The notes under the pieces are model-generated. The model was not told the DNA's origin and searched no databases. It saw only the letters and a program-made list of their open reading frames with translations. From positions 1 to 64,000 of the forward strand of contig NZ_FXXL01000003.1 in the NCBI RefSeq assembly GCF_900184685.1: DNA of 64,000 nt, given 5' to 3'. A program made the translations under genes and the position numbers. Numbering within the stretch: the first letter of the stretch is position 1; every line of letters starts with the position of its first letter. This DNA is from Butyricimonas sp. Marseille-P3923. GTDB taxonomy: Bacteria; Bacteroidota; Bacteroidia; Bacteroidales; Marinifilaceae. Positions 26,239-33,621 of this stretch are shown here, one piece after another.

Positions 26239-27486
26239 TTATTCGTGGTGATTTCTCTCGTTACGTGCCAAATGTTTCGGCTCGATAGAGAGGGCATCAC
26301 CATTTAACAGGGCGGCTACCCCTTCTTTGCGAGCTTTTTCGCATTCCGGGCAGTGGCACTCTTCTTCGTATCTTTCCGGTTCCGTGTAAGTGGTAATAAC
26401 ACCCTCGTAGTTTCTCAACACGATGCGTTTGGGTGATTGAGAAAGGATATACGTCGGCATTACCGGGGTTTTACCTCCTCCTCCGGGAGCGTCAACCACG
26501 AACGTGGGAACGGCATATCCGGAAGTATGTCCCCGCAAGTTCTCGATGATCTCGATACCTTTGGATACGGGAGTACGGAAGTGTTCGATACCCATGGAAA
26601 GGTCACATTGGTAGATATAGTACGGGCGAACACGCATTTTCACCAATTCGTGCATCAATTTCTTCATCACGTAAGTGCAGTCATTGATACCTCTCAGTAA
26701 CACTGTCTGGTTGCCTAGAGGGATTCCGGCGTCAGCCAAGCGGGCGCATGCTGCCTTTGACTCTTCCGTAACCTCGTTCGGGTGATTGAAATGAGTGTTC
26801 AACCAGATCGGGTGATATTTCTTCAGCATGTTTACCAGTTCCGGGGTAATACGTTGCGGTAATACAACCGGGGTACGGCTTCCGATACGGATAATCTCCA
26901 CGTGCGGGATAGCTCTCAATTTGCTGATGATGTATTCCAAACGGTCGTCGCTAACCAACAGGGCGTCACCTCCGGAAAGCAATACGTCGCGTACTTGCGG
27001 GGTTTTCGCGATGTAATCGATACATCTGTCGATGCGCTCGGTCGGGGATGCACAGTCATGTTGTCCCGCGAAGCGTCTGCGGGTGCAGTGACGGCAATAC
27101 ATGGAGCATTGGTCGGTAATCAGGAATAATACCCGGTCCGGATAACGGTGTGTCAATCCCGGGACAGGAGAATCGCTATCCTCGTGTAACGGATCTTCCA
27201 GATCGGCTGCTGATTTGTGCAATTCGAGAGCCGAGGGTACGGATTGTTTCCGTATCGGGCAATGCGGATTGTTCTTGTCAATCAAGCTCAAATAGTAAGG
27301 GGTAATCGCCATTCTCAGCGTCTTTAAAGACTCGCGTATACCATCCTCTTCTTCTTTGGTTAACTCGATGTATTTCTTTAATTGATCGAGTGTTTCAATT
27401 CTGTTTTTCACTTGCCATTTCCAATCGTTCCATTGTTCGTCGGTAACTTCCGGGAAAAACTCTTTTCGTCTGCTTTCTGACATCAC
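26239..27486 (-). CDS. kamA: Lysine 2,3-aminomutase (radical SAM)
   Basis: First enzyme of the pathway: converts L-lysine to L-beta-lysine using SAM, a [4Fe-4S] cluster and PLP. The 415-residue length agrees with the clostridial enzyme. The radical-SAM cysteines are Cys127, Cys131 and Cys134 in DQCSMYCRHCTRRRFAG, followed by RDVLLSGGDALLVSDDRLEY and IIRIGSRTPVVLPQRITPEL. Cysteines near the C-terminus (EECHCPECEKARKEG) resemble the zinc-binding tail of KamA. It is preceded and followed by heptad-repeat junctions. Confidence 0.97.
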   Translation of the reverse strand: MMSESRRKEFFPEVTDEQWNDWKWQVKNRIETLDQLKKYIELTKEEEDGIRESLKTLRMAITPYYLSLIDKNNPHCPIRKQSVPSALELHKSAADLEDPLHEDSDSPVPGLTHRYPDRVLFLITDQCSMYCRHCTRRRFAGQHDCASPTERIDRCIDYIAKTPQVRDVLLSGGDALLVSDDRLEYIISKLRAIPHVEIIRIGSRTPVVLPQRITPELVNMLKKYHPIWLNTHFNHPNEVTEESKAACARLADAGIPLGNQTVLLRGINDCTYVMKKLMHELVKMRVRPYYIYQCDLSMGIEHFRTPVSKGIEIIENLRGHTSGYAVPTFVVDAPGGGGKTPVMPTYILSQSPKRIVLRNYEGVITTYTEPERYEEECHCPECEKARKEGVAALLNGDALSIEPKHLARNERNHHE

Positions 27487-27492
27487 TTTATT

Positions 27493-27525
27493 TATTTTAG
27501 ATTTTAAATTTTAGATTTTAGATTC
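27493..27525. repeat. Heptad-repeat tract between kdd paralogue and kamA
   Basis: TTTTAGA, TTTTAAA, TTTTAGA, TTTTAGA, TTCCAG in a row. Only one arm is seen, in contrast to the junctions on either side. Confidence 0.75.
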
Positions 27526-27550
27526 CAGCCGCACAAGGCTGGCACTTTAT

Positions 27551-28588
27551 TTATTTTACATACAGTTTTTCAAATAACTCGCGAATTTCCGCGGACTCCC
27601 GGATAATATTCAGGGTTAGTTCCGCATGTCCTTTCGCGTATCCGTTTCCTACGATTAAATTTATATCTTTTCCTACTCCCTCGGCTCCCAACGCCGCTTT
27701 CGTGAAGCTGGTCGCCATAGAGAAGAAGTAAACACATCCTTGTCCTTTGGTGACTAAAATAGAGGTCATTTCTGTCGAGGGCACGTTCACGTTGTTGATT
27801 GTCACCTCACAACCTCTTTCGCCCGCTATGGCAGTCACTTTCTTGTACACGTCCATCACTTTTGTCGCATCGGCGACAATCACGTGAGTGGCGAGATTCA
27901 TTTCTTTTATTCTTCGGGCGTTCTCTTCCGAGTATTCCACCACGATGACCTTTCCGTAAGGTCCCACGTTTTTCATTGCCTGATAGCAGCAAAGTACTCC
28001 CGACTTGCCGCCTCCCCCGATGATACATACCGTATCACCTTCTTTTACCAGACGAGCCACTTGAGCCGGGGCTCCTGCCACGTCCAACACGGCTAATGCC
28101 AGTTTTTCCGGTATATCGTCAGGCAGTACGGCGTACAAGCCGCTTTCGAAAAGAATGGCTTGCGCTTCCACGTCAACCTGATCCGATGCCGGGTCAAGAT
28201 TCTTGATTTTATTAATTTTCAATGGGGTAAGGGAAAGAGAAACCAACGTGGCGATTTTGTCACCCACTCTTAATGATTTATCCGGGAATGCCGGACCTAT
28301 TTCGTTTACCGTACCGATTAACATTCCCCCCGAACCGGTCACCGGGTTTTGCATCTTGCCCCGTTCTTCCACGATGGAAAGAATCATTTCTTTCATTTTT
28401 GACGCATCCTTTCCGCAAGCACCTTTGATCTGCGTGTAACTGGCAGAGTCTATATTCAGTGTTTGCACGTCTATCAACAACTCGTTGTCATAAATGCTCA
28501 TCGTGTTATCCAGCTTTTGTGCCGGTTGAGGAAGTGTTCCTTCCGGGATAATTACCCTGTGTGTACCGTATCTACAACCCTTGTCCAT
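27551..28588 (-). CDS. 3,5-diaminohexanoate dehydrogenase paralogue (second copy)
   Basis: A 345-residue paralogue of the Kdd encoded directly upstream, aligned end to end: shared YGTHRVI...PQPA, QTLNIDSAS, NPVTGSGGMLIGTV, IATLVSLSLTPLKI, DVAGAPAQ, the nucleotide-binding GGGGKSGVLCCYQAMK, and YFFSMATSFTKAALGAEGVG near the C-terminus. The glycine-rich loop reads IIGGGGKSG here and IIGAGGKSG in the other copy. It may handle another diamino acid or another nucleotide cofactor; nothing in the sequence decides this. It sits between kdd and kamA in the same operon. Confidence 0.85.
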   Translation of the reverse strand: MDKGCRYGTHRVIIPEGTLPQPAQKLDNTMSIYDNELLIDVQTLNIDSASYTQIKGACGKDASKMKEMILSIVEERGKMQNPVTGSGGMLIGTVNEIGPAFPDKSLRVGDKIATLVSLSLTPLKINKIKNLDPASDQVDVEAQAILFESGLYAVLPDDIPEKLALAVLDVAGAPAQVARLVKEGDTVCIIGGGGKSGVLCCYQAMKNVGPYGKVIVVEYSEENARRIKEMNLATHVIVADATKVMDVYKKVTAIAGERGCEVTINNVNVPSTEMTSILVTKGQGCVYFFSMATSFTKAALGAEGVGKDINLIVGNGYAKGHAELTLNIIRESAEIRELFEKLYVK

Positions 28589-28593
28589 CGAAT

Positions 28594-28688
28594 AATTTTA
28601 GATTTATGATTTTAGATTTCAGATTATGATTTACGATTGATAATTACCGTGAAAGCAATCATAAATCGTAAATCATAAATCGTAAATT
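28594..28688. repeat. Heptad-repeat hairpin between the two kdd genes
   Basis: Left arm of GATTTAT, GATTTTA, GATTTCA, GATTATG, ATTTACG units (about 28600-28637) and right arm of AATCATA, AATCGTA, AATCATA, AATCGTA units (28658-28686). The arms are complementary in kind around a short spacer. Confidence 0.8.
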
Positions 28689-28690
28689 AA

Positions 28691-29734
28691 TTAAGCGTAA
28701 AGTTCCGTAAAGATCTTTCTTAAAGCTTCTGATTCTCTCAGTTCTTGAAGAGTGATCTCGGCATGACCTTTCGTGTAGCCGTTACCCACGATCATGGTTA
28801 CGTCGCTTCCCACTCCTTCAGCACCTAGAGCTGCTTTCGTGAAGCTGGTAGCCATAGAGAAGAAGTAAACGACACCCGTGTTTTTCGTGCAAAGAATAGA
28901 GGTCATTTCCGTGTCGGTGATGTTCACGTTGTTGATGGTTACGTCGCACATCTCGCCATTCGTCAATTCCTCGATTTTTTCCATCACGGGAACGGGTTGA
29001 GTCGCGTCTGCGGAGAATACATAGTCGCAGAAACCGAGTTTCTGTAAACGTTCGGTACTCTTCTGGCTGTGGCACAATCCGATTACTTTACCGGTAACTC
29101 CTGCACGTTTTTTAGCCTCGTAACAGCACAACATACCTGATTTACCACCCGCGCCGATGATTAAAACGGTATCACCCGGTTTAACCAATTTGGCAGTTTG
29201 AGCGGGAGCTCCGGCAACGTCCAATGCTGACAGTGCCAAATTCTCGGGAAGGTCTGCCGGAATCTTGGCGTAGATACCGCTCTCGAAAAGGATTGCTTTC
29301 CCGTCGATGTCAACTTGGTCAATGTCCGGACGGATATCTTTAATCTTGTCGATGCGTAGCGGAGTTAAAGAAAGAGAAACCAAGGTTGCGATTTTGTCGC
29401 CTTCCTTCAAGTCGATTTTACCTTTCAATGCATCACCTATTTTTTCAACCGTACCCAACAACATACCGCCTGATCCGGTTACCGGGTTGCGGTGTTTGCC
29501 TTGTTTTGCCACGATGTCCAACATGATTTCGGCAATCTTGGCTTTGTCGCCGCCTGCTTGTTGCTCGATCTGGGTGAAGCTGGCTGAGTCGATATTCAAG
29601 GTTTGTACATCAATCAAGATCTCGTTGTCATAGATCTCGTCCATGTTGTTGTCAATCTTGTTAGCGGGTTGGGGTAACACACCTTTCGGTTCAATCACGC
29701 GGTGAGTTCCGTATTTGTTTCCTTTCTTTTGCAT
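28691..29734 (-). CDS. kdd: L-erythro-3,5-diaminohexanoate dehydrogenase
   Basis: Oxidatively deaminates 3,5-diaminohexanoate to 3-keto-5-aminohexanoate with NAD(P)+, releasing ammonia. The 347-residue protein has N-terminal YGTHRVIEPKGVLPQPANKI, the Rossmann loop LIIGAGGKSGMLCCYEAKKR (about 189-208) and DVTINNVNITDTEMTSILCT, the pattern of Kdd from Fusobacterium and Porphyromonas-type clusters. It lies next to kce, the next enzyme of the pathway, separated by only 31 bases, which makes this copy the likelier canonical Kdd. Confidence 0.93.
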   Translation of the reverse strand: MQKKGNKYGTHRVIEPKGVLPQPANKIDNNMDEIYDNEILIDVQTLNIDSASFTQIEQQAGGDKAKIAEIMLDIVAKQGKHRNPVTGSGGMLLGTVEKIGDALKGKIDLKEGDKIATLVSLSLTPLRIDKIKDIRPDIDQVDIDGKAILFESGIYAKIPADLPENLALSALDVAGAPAQTAKLVKPGDTVLIIGAGGKSGMLCCYEAKKRAGVTGKVIGLCHSQKSTERLQKLGFCDYVFSADATQPVPVMEKIEELTNGEMCDVTINNVNITDTEMTSILCTKNTGVVYFFSMATSFTKAALGAEGVGSDVTMIVGNGYTKGHAEITLQELRESEALRKIFTELYA

Positions 29735-29765
29735 AGTATTTAAAATTTATAAGTTTGAAAATGAA

Positions 29766-30593
29766 TTACTTTAAAGGTTTTAATCCTAAAATTTCTCTTG
29801 CTTCGGCGGGAGTAGCGATTCCGCGGCCCAATTCTTTGGCTATGCGAACCACTTTCTCTACCAATTCGCCATTGGATTTAGCGAGGACTCCTCTTTCGAG
29901 ATACAGGTTATCTTCAAAACCTACTCTCACGTTACCGCCCATGGCAATAGCCGCGGCTGCAAGAGGGAAAGCGTGACGTCCGATTCCGGTTGCCGTCCAA
30001 GTAGAGCCTGCCGGAATAGCGTTTACTAACCAGCAGAGATTCGGTACAGTGGCAGGGGTACACCCGGGAACGCCGAGAACGAAATTGAATTGCATGGGAG
30101 CCCCGGGAACCTGACCTTTTCTGGCCATGGTTAGTATCGTGTCGAGATGTCCCATTTCAAAACATTCGTATTCCGGTTTGATATTGTTTTCTATCATTCT
30201 CTTGCCAAAATCCCGCATCATGGGCATGGTGTTCTCGAAAACATCGTCACCGAAATTGCAAGTACCGCAATCGAGGGTAGCCATTTCGGGGAAAAGTTCA
30301 GTCGGTTGAAGACGTTCTTCAGCGGTCATACCTACGGCGCCTCCCGTGGAGGGGATAAGGATCACATCGGGGCATACCTTGTAGATAGCGTCGATGCACT
30401 CTTTGAAGCGTGCTTTGCTTTGGGTAGGAGTACCGTCGTCTTCACGAACGTGAACGTGAACAATGGCTGCTCCCGCGTCCACTGCTGATTTGGCTTCTCT
30501 CACGATCTCTTCTACCGTGTAAGGAACGGCGGGATTTTGTTCTTTGGTTACTTCAGCCCCGCAAATGGCTGCTGTGATAATTAATTTCTCCAT
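29766..30593 (-). CDS. kce: 3-keto-5-aminohexanoate cleavage enzyme
   Basis: Condenses 3-keto-5-aminohexanoate with acetyl-CoA to give acetoacetate and 3-aminobutyryl-CoA. It belongs to the zinc-dependent BKACE (DUF849) TIM-barrel family; the metal-binding H-x-H is in AAIVHVHVREDDGTPTQSKA (about 39-58). Other family stretches are PEYECFEMGHLDTILTMARK and the C-terminal GNVRVGFEDNLYLERGVLAK. Length (275) is typical. It is separated by 10 bases from kal, the next step. Confidence 0.95.
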   Translation of the reverse strand: MEKLIITAAICGAEVTKEQNPAVPYTVEEIVREAKSAVDAGAAIVHVHVREDDGTPTQSKARFKECIDAIYKVCPDVILIPSTGGAVGMTAEERLQPTELFPEMATLDCGTCNFGDDVFENTMPMMRDFGKRMIENNIKPEYECFEMGHLDTILTMARKGQVPGAPMQFNFVLGVPGCTPATVPNLCWLVNAIPAGSTWTATGIGRHAFPLAAAAIAMGGNVRVGFEDNLYLERGVLAKSNGELVEKVVRIAKELGRGIATPAEAREILGLKPLK

Positions 30594-30603
30594 AAATAGT
30601 CAT

Positions 30604-30990
30604 TTAATTTTTTCTCTGGTCTTCTTTTTTGACAACGCAAGTCCCACTGGCACGGCACACCACGATCGGTTCTTCCAGCACGTCGGCGGCGGAAGCCGAG
30701 ATGTCCGGACGGGCTACAACCACTTTCTTTGCCTCGAAAACCATCTTGCGAGAAGTGTTTCCTACTTTCACGATTTCTCCGGTAGCCTCGATGTAATCCC
30801 CGGCGTAAACCGGCGCAAGGAATTCGATGTTGTCGTAAGCAACAAACAGGCCTTCGTCCCCGTCATGCATGATTAACAATTCCGTGGCAACGTCACCGAA
30901 CAAGTGAACCATGTGTGCACCGTCTACTAAATTTCCACCATAATGAGCATCTTTAGCACTCATTCTTAAACGTATCATTGTTTTTTCCAT
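30604..30990 (-). CDS. kal: 3-aminobutyryl-CoA ammonia-lyase
   Basis: Eliminates ammonia from 3-aminobutyryl-CoA to give crotonyl-CoA. A small (128-residue) hot-dog-fold protein with the hot-dog helix region in [20 protein letters not shown] (about 20-39), followed by [20 protein letters not shown] and [18 protein letters not shown]. Size, fold and place directly before kce identify it with Kal of lysine fermenters. Confidence 0.93.
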   Translation of the reverse strand: MEKTMIRLRMSAKDAHYGGNLVDGAHMVHLFGDVATELLIMHDGDEGLFVAYDNIEFLAPVYAGDYIEATGEIVKVGNTSRKMVFEAKKVVVARPDISASAADVLEEPIVVCRASGTCVVKKEDQRKN

Positions 30991-30995
30991 CTTTC

Positions 30996-31068
30996 TTGAT
31001 TTTAGATTTTAAATTTTAGATTTTAGATTGAGAAGCATTTTCAATTTTCAATTCTCAATTTTCAATTA
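30996..31068. repeat. Heptad-repeat tract between atoD and kal, two unit types
   Basis: TTTTAGA, TTTTAAA, TTTTAGA, TTTTAGA units (about 31000-31028) run into TTTTCAA, TTTTCAA, TTCTCAA, TTTTCAA units (31038-31066). The stop codon and the final residues (IIEN) of the CoA-transferase alpha gene lie in the second tract. This shows the two unit types are part of one repeat family. Confidence 0.8.
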
Positions 31069-31702
31069 TATAGTCTACCATGATAGACGGCGTCTTCACG
31101 TTTTCGGCAGCGATTTCTCCTACTTCCACGAGTTCATTCACCTCGGCAATCACCAAATCGGCGGCGGCAGCCATCAGCGGATTGAAGTTTTGCGACGTTC
31201 CCCGGTAGACCAGATTTCCGGCTTTATCCCCGAGGCTTGCGCCCACGAGGGCGATGTCCGCTCTCAACGGTTTCTCGAGCAAATAATCTTTGCAGTCCAC
31301 GTTGATCACTTGTTTTCCCTCGGCAACGATGGTTCCCATTCCGGTTTGAGTCAGGATACCACCCAATCCGCAACCGCCTGCACGCACGCGTTCAGCTAAA
31401 GAACCTTGCGGGCAAAATTCGATTTCCAGTTCGCCGCTATTCATTTGCTCGCTCGTGCAAGGGTTTGTCCCGATATGTGACACGAAAAGTTTTTTTACTT
31501 GCTTGTTAGCGATCAACTGACCTACCCCTCTGTCCGGGAATGCCGTGTCGTTGCAGATTAACGTAAGGTTCTTCACGCCGGACTTTGCCAAGGCGTCAAC
31601 GAGCTTGTTAGGGGTTCCGTTTGCAAGGAATCCGCCAACCATAATGGTCATACCATCCTTTACTTTTGATACAGCCTCTTCGATAGAAATAAATTTACTC
31701 AT
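31055..31702 (-). CDS. atoD: Acetoacetate/butyryl CoA-transferase, alpha subunit
   Basis: Alpha subunit of a family I CoA-transferase, partner of the beta subunit at 20444-21103. The 215-residue protein shows the CoA-binding stretch TIMVGGFLANGTPNKLVDAL (about 19-38), CPQGSLAERVRAGGCGLGGI and TGMGTIVAEGKQVINVDCKD. First gene of the minus-strand operon, preceded by a promoter-like sequence at 31760-31767. The C-terminal IIEN and stop are supplied by a heptad repeat. Confidence 0.92.
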   Translation of the reverse strand: MSKFISIEEAVSKVKDGMTIMVGGFLANGTPNKLVDALAKSGVKNLTLICNDTAFPDRGVGQLIANKQVKKLFVSHIGTNPCTSEQMNSGELEIEFCPQGSLAERVRAGGCGLGGILTQTGMGTIVAEGKQVINVDCKDYLLEKPLRADIALVGASLGDKAGNLVYRGTSQNFNPLMAAAADLVIAEVNELVEVGEIAAENVKTPSIMVDYIIEN

Positions 31703-31759
31703 AAGGAAGCATTTTTATATTGTTTCAGTTAAATATTTAACACATTCGCATTGATTTGT

Positions 31760-31767
31760 CAAATTTA
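31760..31767 (-). promoter_or_regulatory. Putative promoter (-7 element TAAATTTG) of the lysine operon
   Basis: On the minus strand TAAATTTG matches TAnnTTTG exactly and lies 57 bases before the atoD start. A weak -33 candidate, TTTC, lies 20 bases upstream. This is the best promoter I can see for the whole 15.5-kb operon. Confidence 0.5.
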
Positions 31768-32218
31768 TATCGTTTTCGGGAATAAATGAAATATTTTCAA
31801 CACAAAAACGGAAAAAATTCTTTATTGAGAATCATTTTACGTAGTCGAAAACATCCTTTACCCGTTCTCTCACACTTCACGGCTATAAATTTACACAATT
31901 TGTAACGTGTTTCCAATTTTTTTTCGCGTATTATTTTATTCGAGCAAAAAGGGAGTAATACGGAAGAACGCAGGATAATAGTAGGATAACTTACGGGTAT
32001 TTGGCATGTCGATAGGATATATTCTAGTGCGAAGATACAGTAGCAGGTAGCGAATTTCCAAATAACAGGCATGAATATTTTATGCTGATAGGAGGTTGAT
32101 AGGGGTTTCGTGGGAGTATCATAGAAGTATTTCCCACGAAACCCTAATGGAAATGTATTTTATATTGTGCGAAAAGGTATTTCTTCTCCTGTATATCCCT
32201 TGATTGTTGGTAGGAATA
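31768..32218. other. Non-coding region upstream of the lysine operon
   Basis: About 450 bases between the flavoprotein gene and the operon promoter hold no convincing gene; a 91-codon minus-strand frame at 31797-32072 lacks protein-like features. The region contains the 13-bp inverted repeat at 32103-32144 and a near-match to a -7 element on the minus strand (TATCTTCG, near 32025-32035). No cobalamin or lysine riboswitch motif was recognised, although the operon needs adenosylcobalamin. Confidence 0.6.
32103..32144. terminator. Long hairpin downstream of the flavoprotein gene
   Basis: A perfect 13-bp stem (GGGTTTCGTGGGA / TCCCACGAAACCC) around a 16-base loop. It lies after the end of the minus-strand flavoprotein gene and could be its terminator, although no T-run follows on the minus strand. 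A role as operator or leader structure for the lysine operon is also possible. Confidence 0.5.
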
Positions 32219-32755
32219 TCAGCATCGCTTGCCCATCGTCAAGGCTTGTTCCATGGCTTTCGTTTGTTTGATTTCGCCGATTTGCCAAGCTCCCACGCCA
32301 TAGATTACTCCTTTTTCTTTTGCCTCTTCCAGACAATCGGTAAAGCCCCGGAAGCCTTCGACGGTGCGTTCCATGGCGGGGATGCTCGTGTCGGCAGCTG
32401 TCACGATAAAGTAGAATTCCTTGTTACTGATTTCGGTGTAACGGGAACATGTCCGGTCTATCAGGGTTTTCATCTGGGCATCCATCGTGTAGAAATAGAC
32501 GGGAGTGGCCATTACGATGACATCTGCGGCGATCATCTTTTCCAGAATTTCGGACATGTCATCCTTTTGCGGGCAAGGTTTTCCCGCGTTACAGATGCCG
32601 CAGCCCGTGCAATAATGAATCGTCCGGTCTTTTAGAAATATCTTTTCTACTTGGTGTCCGGCCTCTTGTGCGCCTTGCATGAATTGGTCGCATAATAAGT
32701 CGGAGTTTCCGCCTTTCCGCGGGCTTCCGGATAAAATAAGTACTTTCTTGTTCAT
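32219..32755 (-). CDS. Iron-sulfur flavoprotein / NADPH-dependent FMN reductase family
   Basis: A 178-residue flavodoxin-fold protein. The FMN-phosphate loop is LSGSPRKGGNSDLLCDQF at the N-terminus, and the compact cysteine motif HYCTGCGICNAGKPCPQKDD (C-x2-C-x2-C-x5-C) is that of iron-sulfur flavoproteins. VIVMATPVYFYTMDAQMKTL follows the second beta-alpha unit. It would shuttle electrons between ferredoxin-like donors and an unknown acceptor. It has its own promoter-like element and is separated from the lysine operon by about 500 bases, so a functional link is not shown. Confidence 0.88.
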   Translation of the reverse strand: MNKKVLILSGSPRKGGNSDLLCDQFMQGAQEAGHQVEKIFLKDRTIHYCTGCGICNAGKPCPQKDDMSEILEKMIAADVIVMATPVYFYTMDAQMKTLIDRTCSRYTEISNKEFYFIVTAADTSIPAMERTVEGFRGFTDCLEEAKEKGVIYGVGAWQIGEIKQTKAMEQALTMGKRC

Positions 32756-32772
32756 GTCGTTTTTGTTTTTTA

Positions 32773-32780
32773 CAAAGATA
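32773..32780 (-). promoter_or_regulatory. -7 promoter element (TATCTTTG) of the flavoprotein gene
   Basis: An exact TAnnTTTG match on the minus strand, 18 bases before the start codon. No clear TTTG -33 element is seen. Confidence 0.5.
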
Positions 32781-32888
32781 GGGGAAAATAGGGTGTCGGT
32801 TGTTATATATATTACGGGTATATATACCCTAATTACTGATTCCTGTTAATAATAAGGGGATGAGTGATGACATCTTGAAACGATTTCT

Positions 32889-32896
32889 TAGATTTG
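32889..32896 (+). promoter_or_regulatory. -7 promoter element (TAGATTTG) of the DNA glycosylase gene
   Basis: An exact TAnnTTTG match on the + strand, 30 bases before the start codon at 32926. The -33 box is not convincing. Confidence 0.45.
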
Positions 32897-32925
32897 CATG
32901 GTTGATTAAGAGTTAATGAAACGAT

Positions 32926-33621
32926 ATGCGAGAAGTAATGGTTCAATATTTACAACACCGTCTGTTACGGTGGTTTGATGAGAATCAGCGGGTGTTCCCG
33001 TGGAGGGAAGCTCGTGCGACGAAGTATCAGCAGATCGTGTCCGAAATTCTGTTGCAAAGGACGAAGGCGGAAACCGTGGCGAGATATTATGATACTTTTT
33101 TCTCGAAGTATCCGGATTGGGAGGCTCTTTGCGGCGCAACGCTGGAGGAATTGGAAGAGGTGATGAGGCCGTTGGGATTATACCGGCATCGAGCGCGGAG
33201 GCTTTATAAGCTGACGGAAGATTTGCGTCGCAGGGGAGGGCAACTTCCGGGGGACGCGAACGAGTTGAGGGATTCCGGTTTCGTGGGTTTATACGTGACG
33301 AACGCTTTCGAGTTGTTTATATTGAGAAATCGTAAACCGTTGCTGGACGTGAATATGTCCCGTTTATTGAAGCGTTATTTTGAACCGGGTGATTTTATCG
33401 ACGTGCGTTTTGATAAAGAAGTGCAGGAGTTGGCGAATGACATAATCGAGGTGCGGCGCTGCAAGGAGTTGAACTGGGCGATACTGGATTATGCTGCTAT
33501 GGTATGCCGGAAGAGAAACCCGTTGTGCGGGGAGTGCGTGTTGAACAAGTATTGCAAGTATTACGCCCAGAGCCGGGAGAGGTCAGATCAGTCCGGTCGT
33601 GGTGAACACGAAGCAGGATAA
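32926..33621 (+). CDS. HhH-GPD DNA glycosylase, short MutY/EndoIII-type
   Basis: A 231-residue base-excision repair glycosylase. It has the MutY-like FPWREARATKYQQIVSEILL with the conserved glutamate, LGLYRHRARRLYKL, the catalytic aspartate in LLDVNMSRLLKRY, and the [4Fe-4S] ligands C-x6-C-x2-C-x5-C in CRKRNPLCGECVLNKYC. The C-terminal NUDIX-like domain of MutY (8-oxoG recognition) is absent. The helix-hairpin-helix loop, usually LPGVG-K/R/Y, reads LRDSGFVGLYVTNA: the GVG turn is altered and a tyrosine stands where EndoIII has its catalytic lysine, as in mismatch thymine glycosylases. Substrate is therefore uncertain. The 3' end overlaps the convergent sigma-factor gene by 39 bases. An alternative start is ATG 32938. 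Confidence 0.85.
   Translation: MREVMVQYLQHRLLRWFDENQRVFPWREARATKYQQIVSEILLQRTKAETVARYYDTFFSKYPDWEALCGATLEELEEVMRPLGLYRHRARRLYKLTEDLRRRGGQLPGDANELRDSGFVGLYVTNAFELFILRNRKPLLDVNMSRLLKRYFEPGDFIDVRFDKEVQELANDIIEVRRCKELNWAILDYAAMVCRKRNPLCGECVLNKYCKYYAQSRERSDQSGRGEHEAG

Noticed and set aside
26154-31068. CRISPR array
   Set aside because: The repeats are 7 bases, contiguous and AT-rich, without 20-40 bp repeats and unique spacers, and no cas genes are present.
31797-32072. 91-codon minus-strand frame upstream of the lysine operon
   Set aside because: No family pattern, odd composition, and the region looks regulatory or empty.
31703-32218. Cobalamin riboswitch ahead of the B12-dependent aminomutase operon
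   Set aside because: I could not find the conserved B12-box or the surrounding helices on the minus strand.
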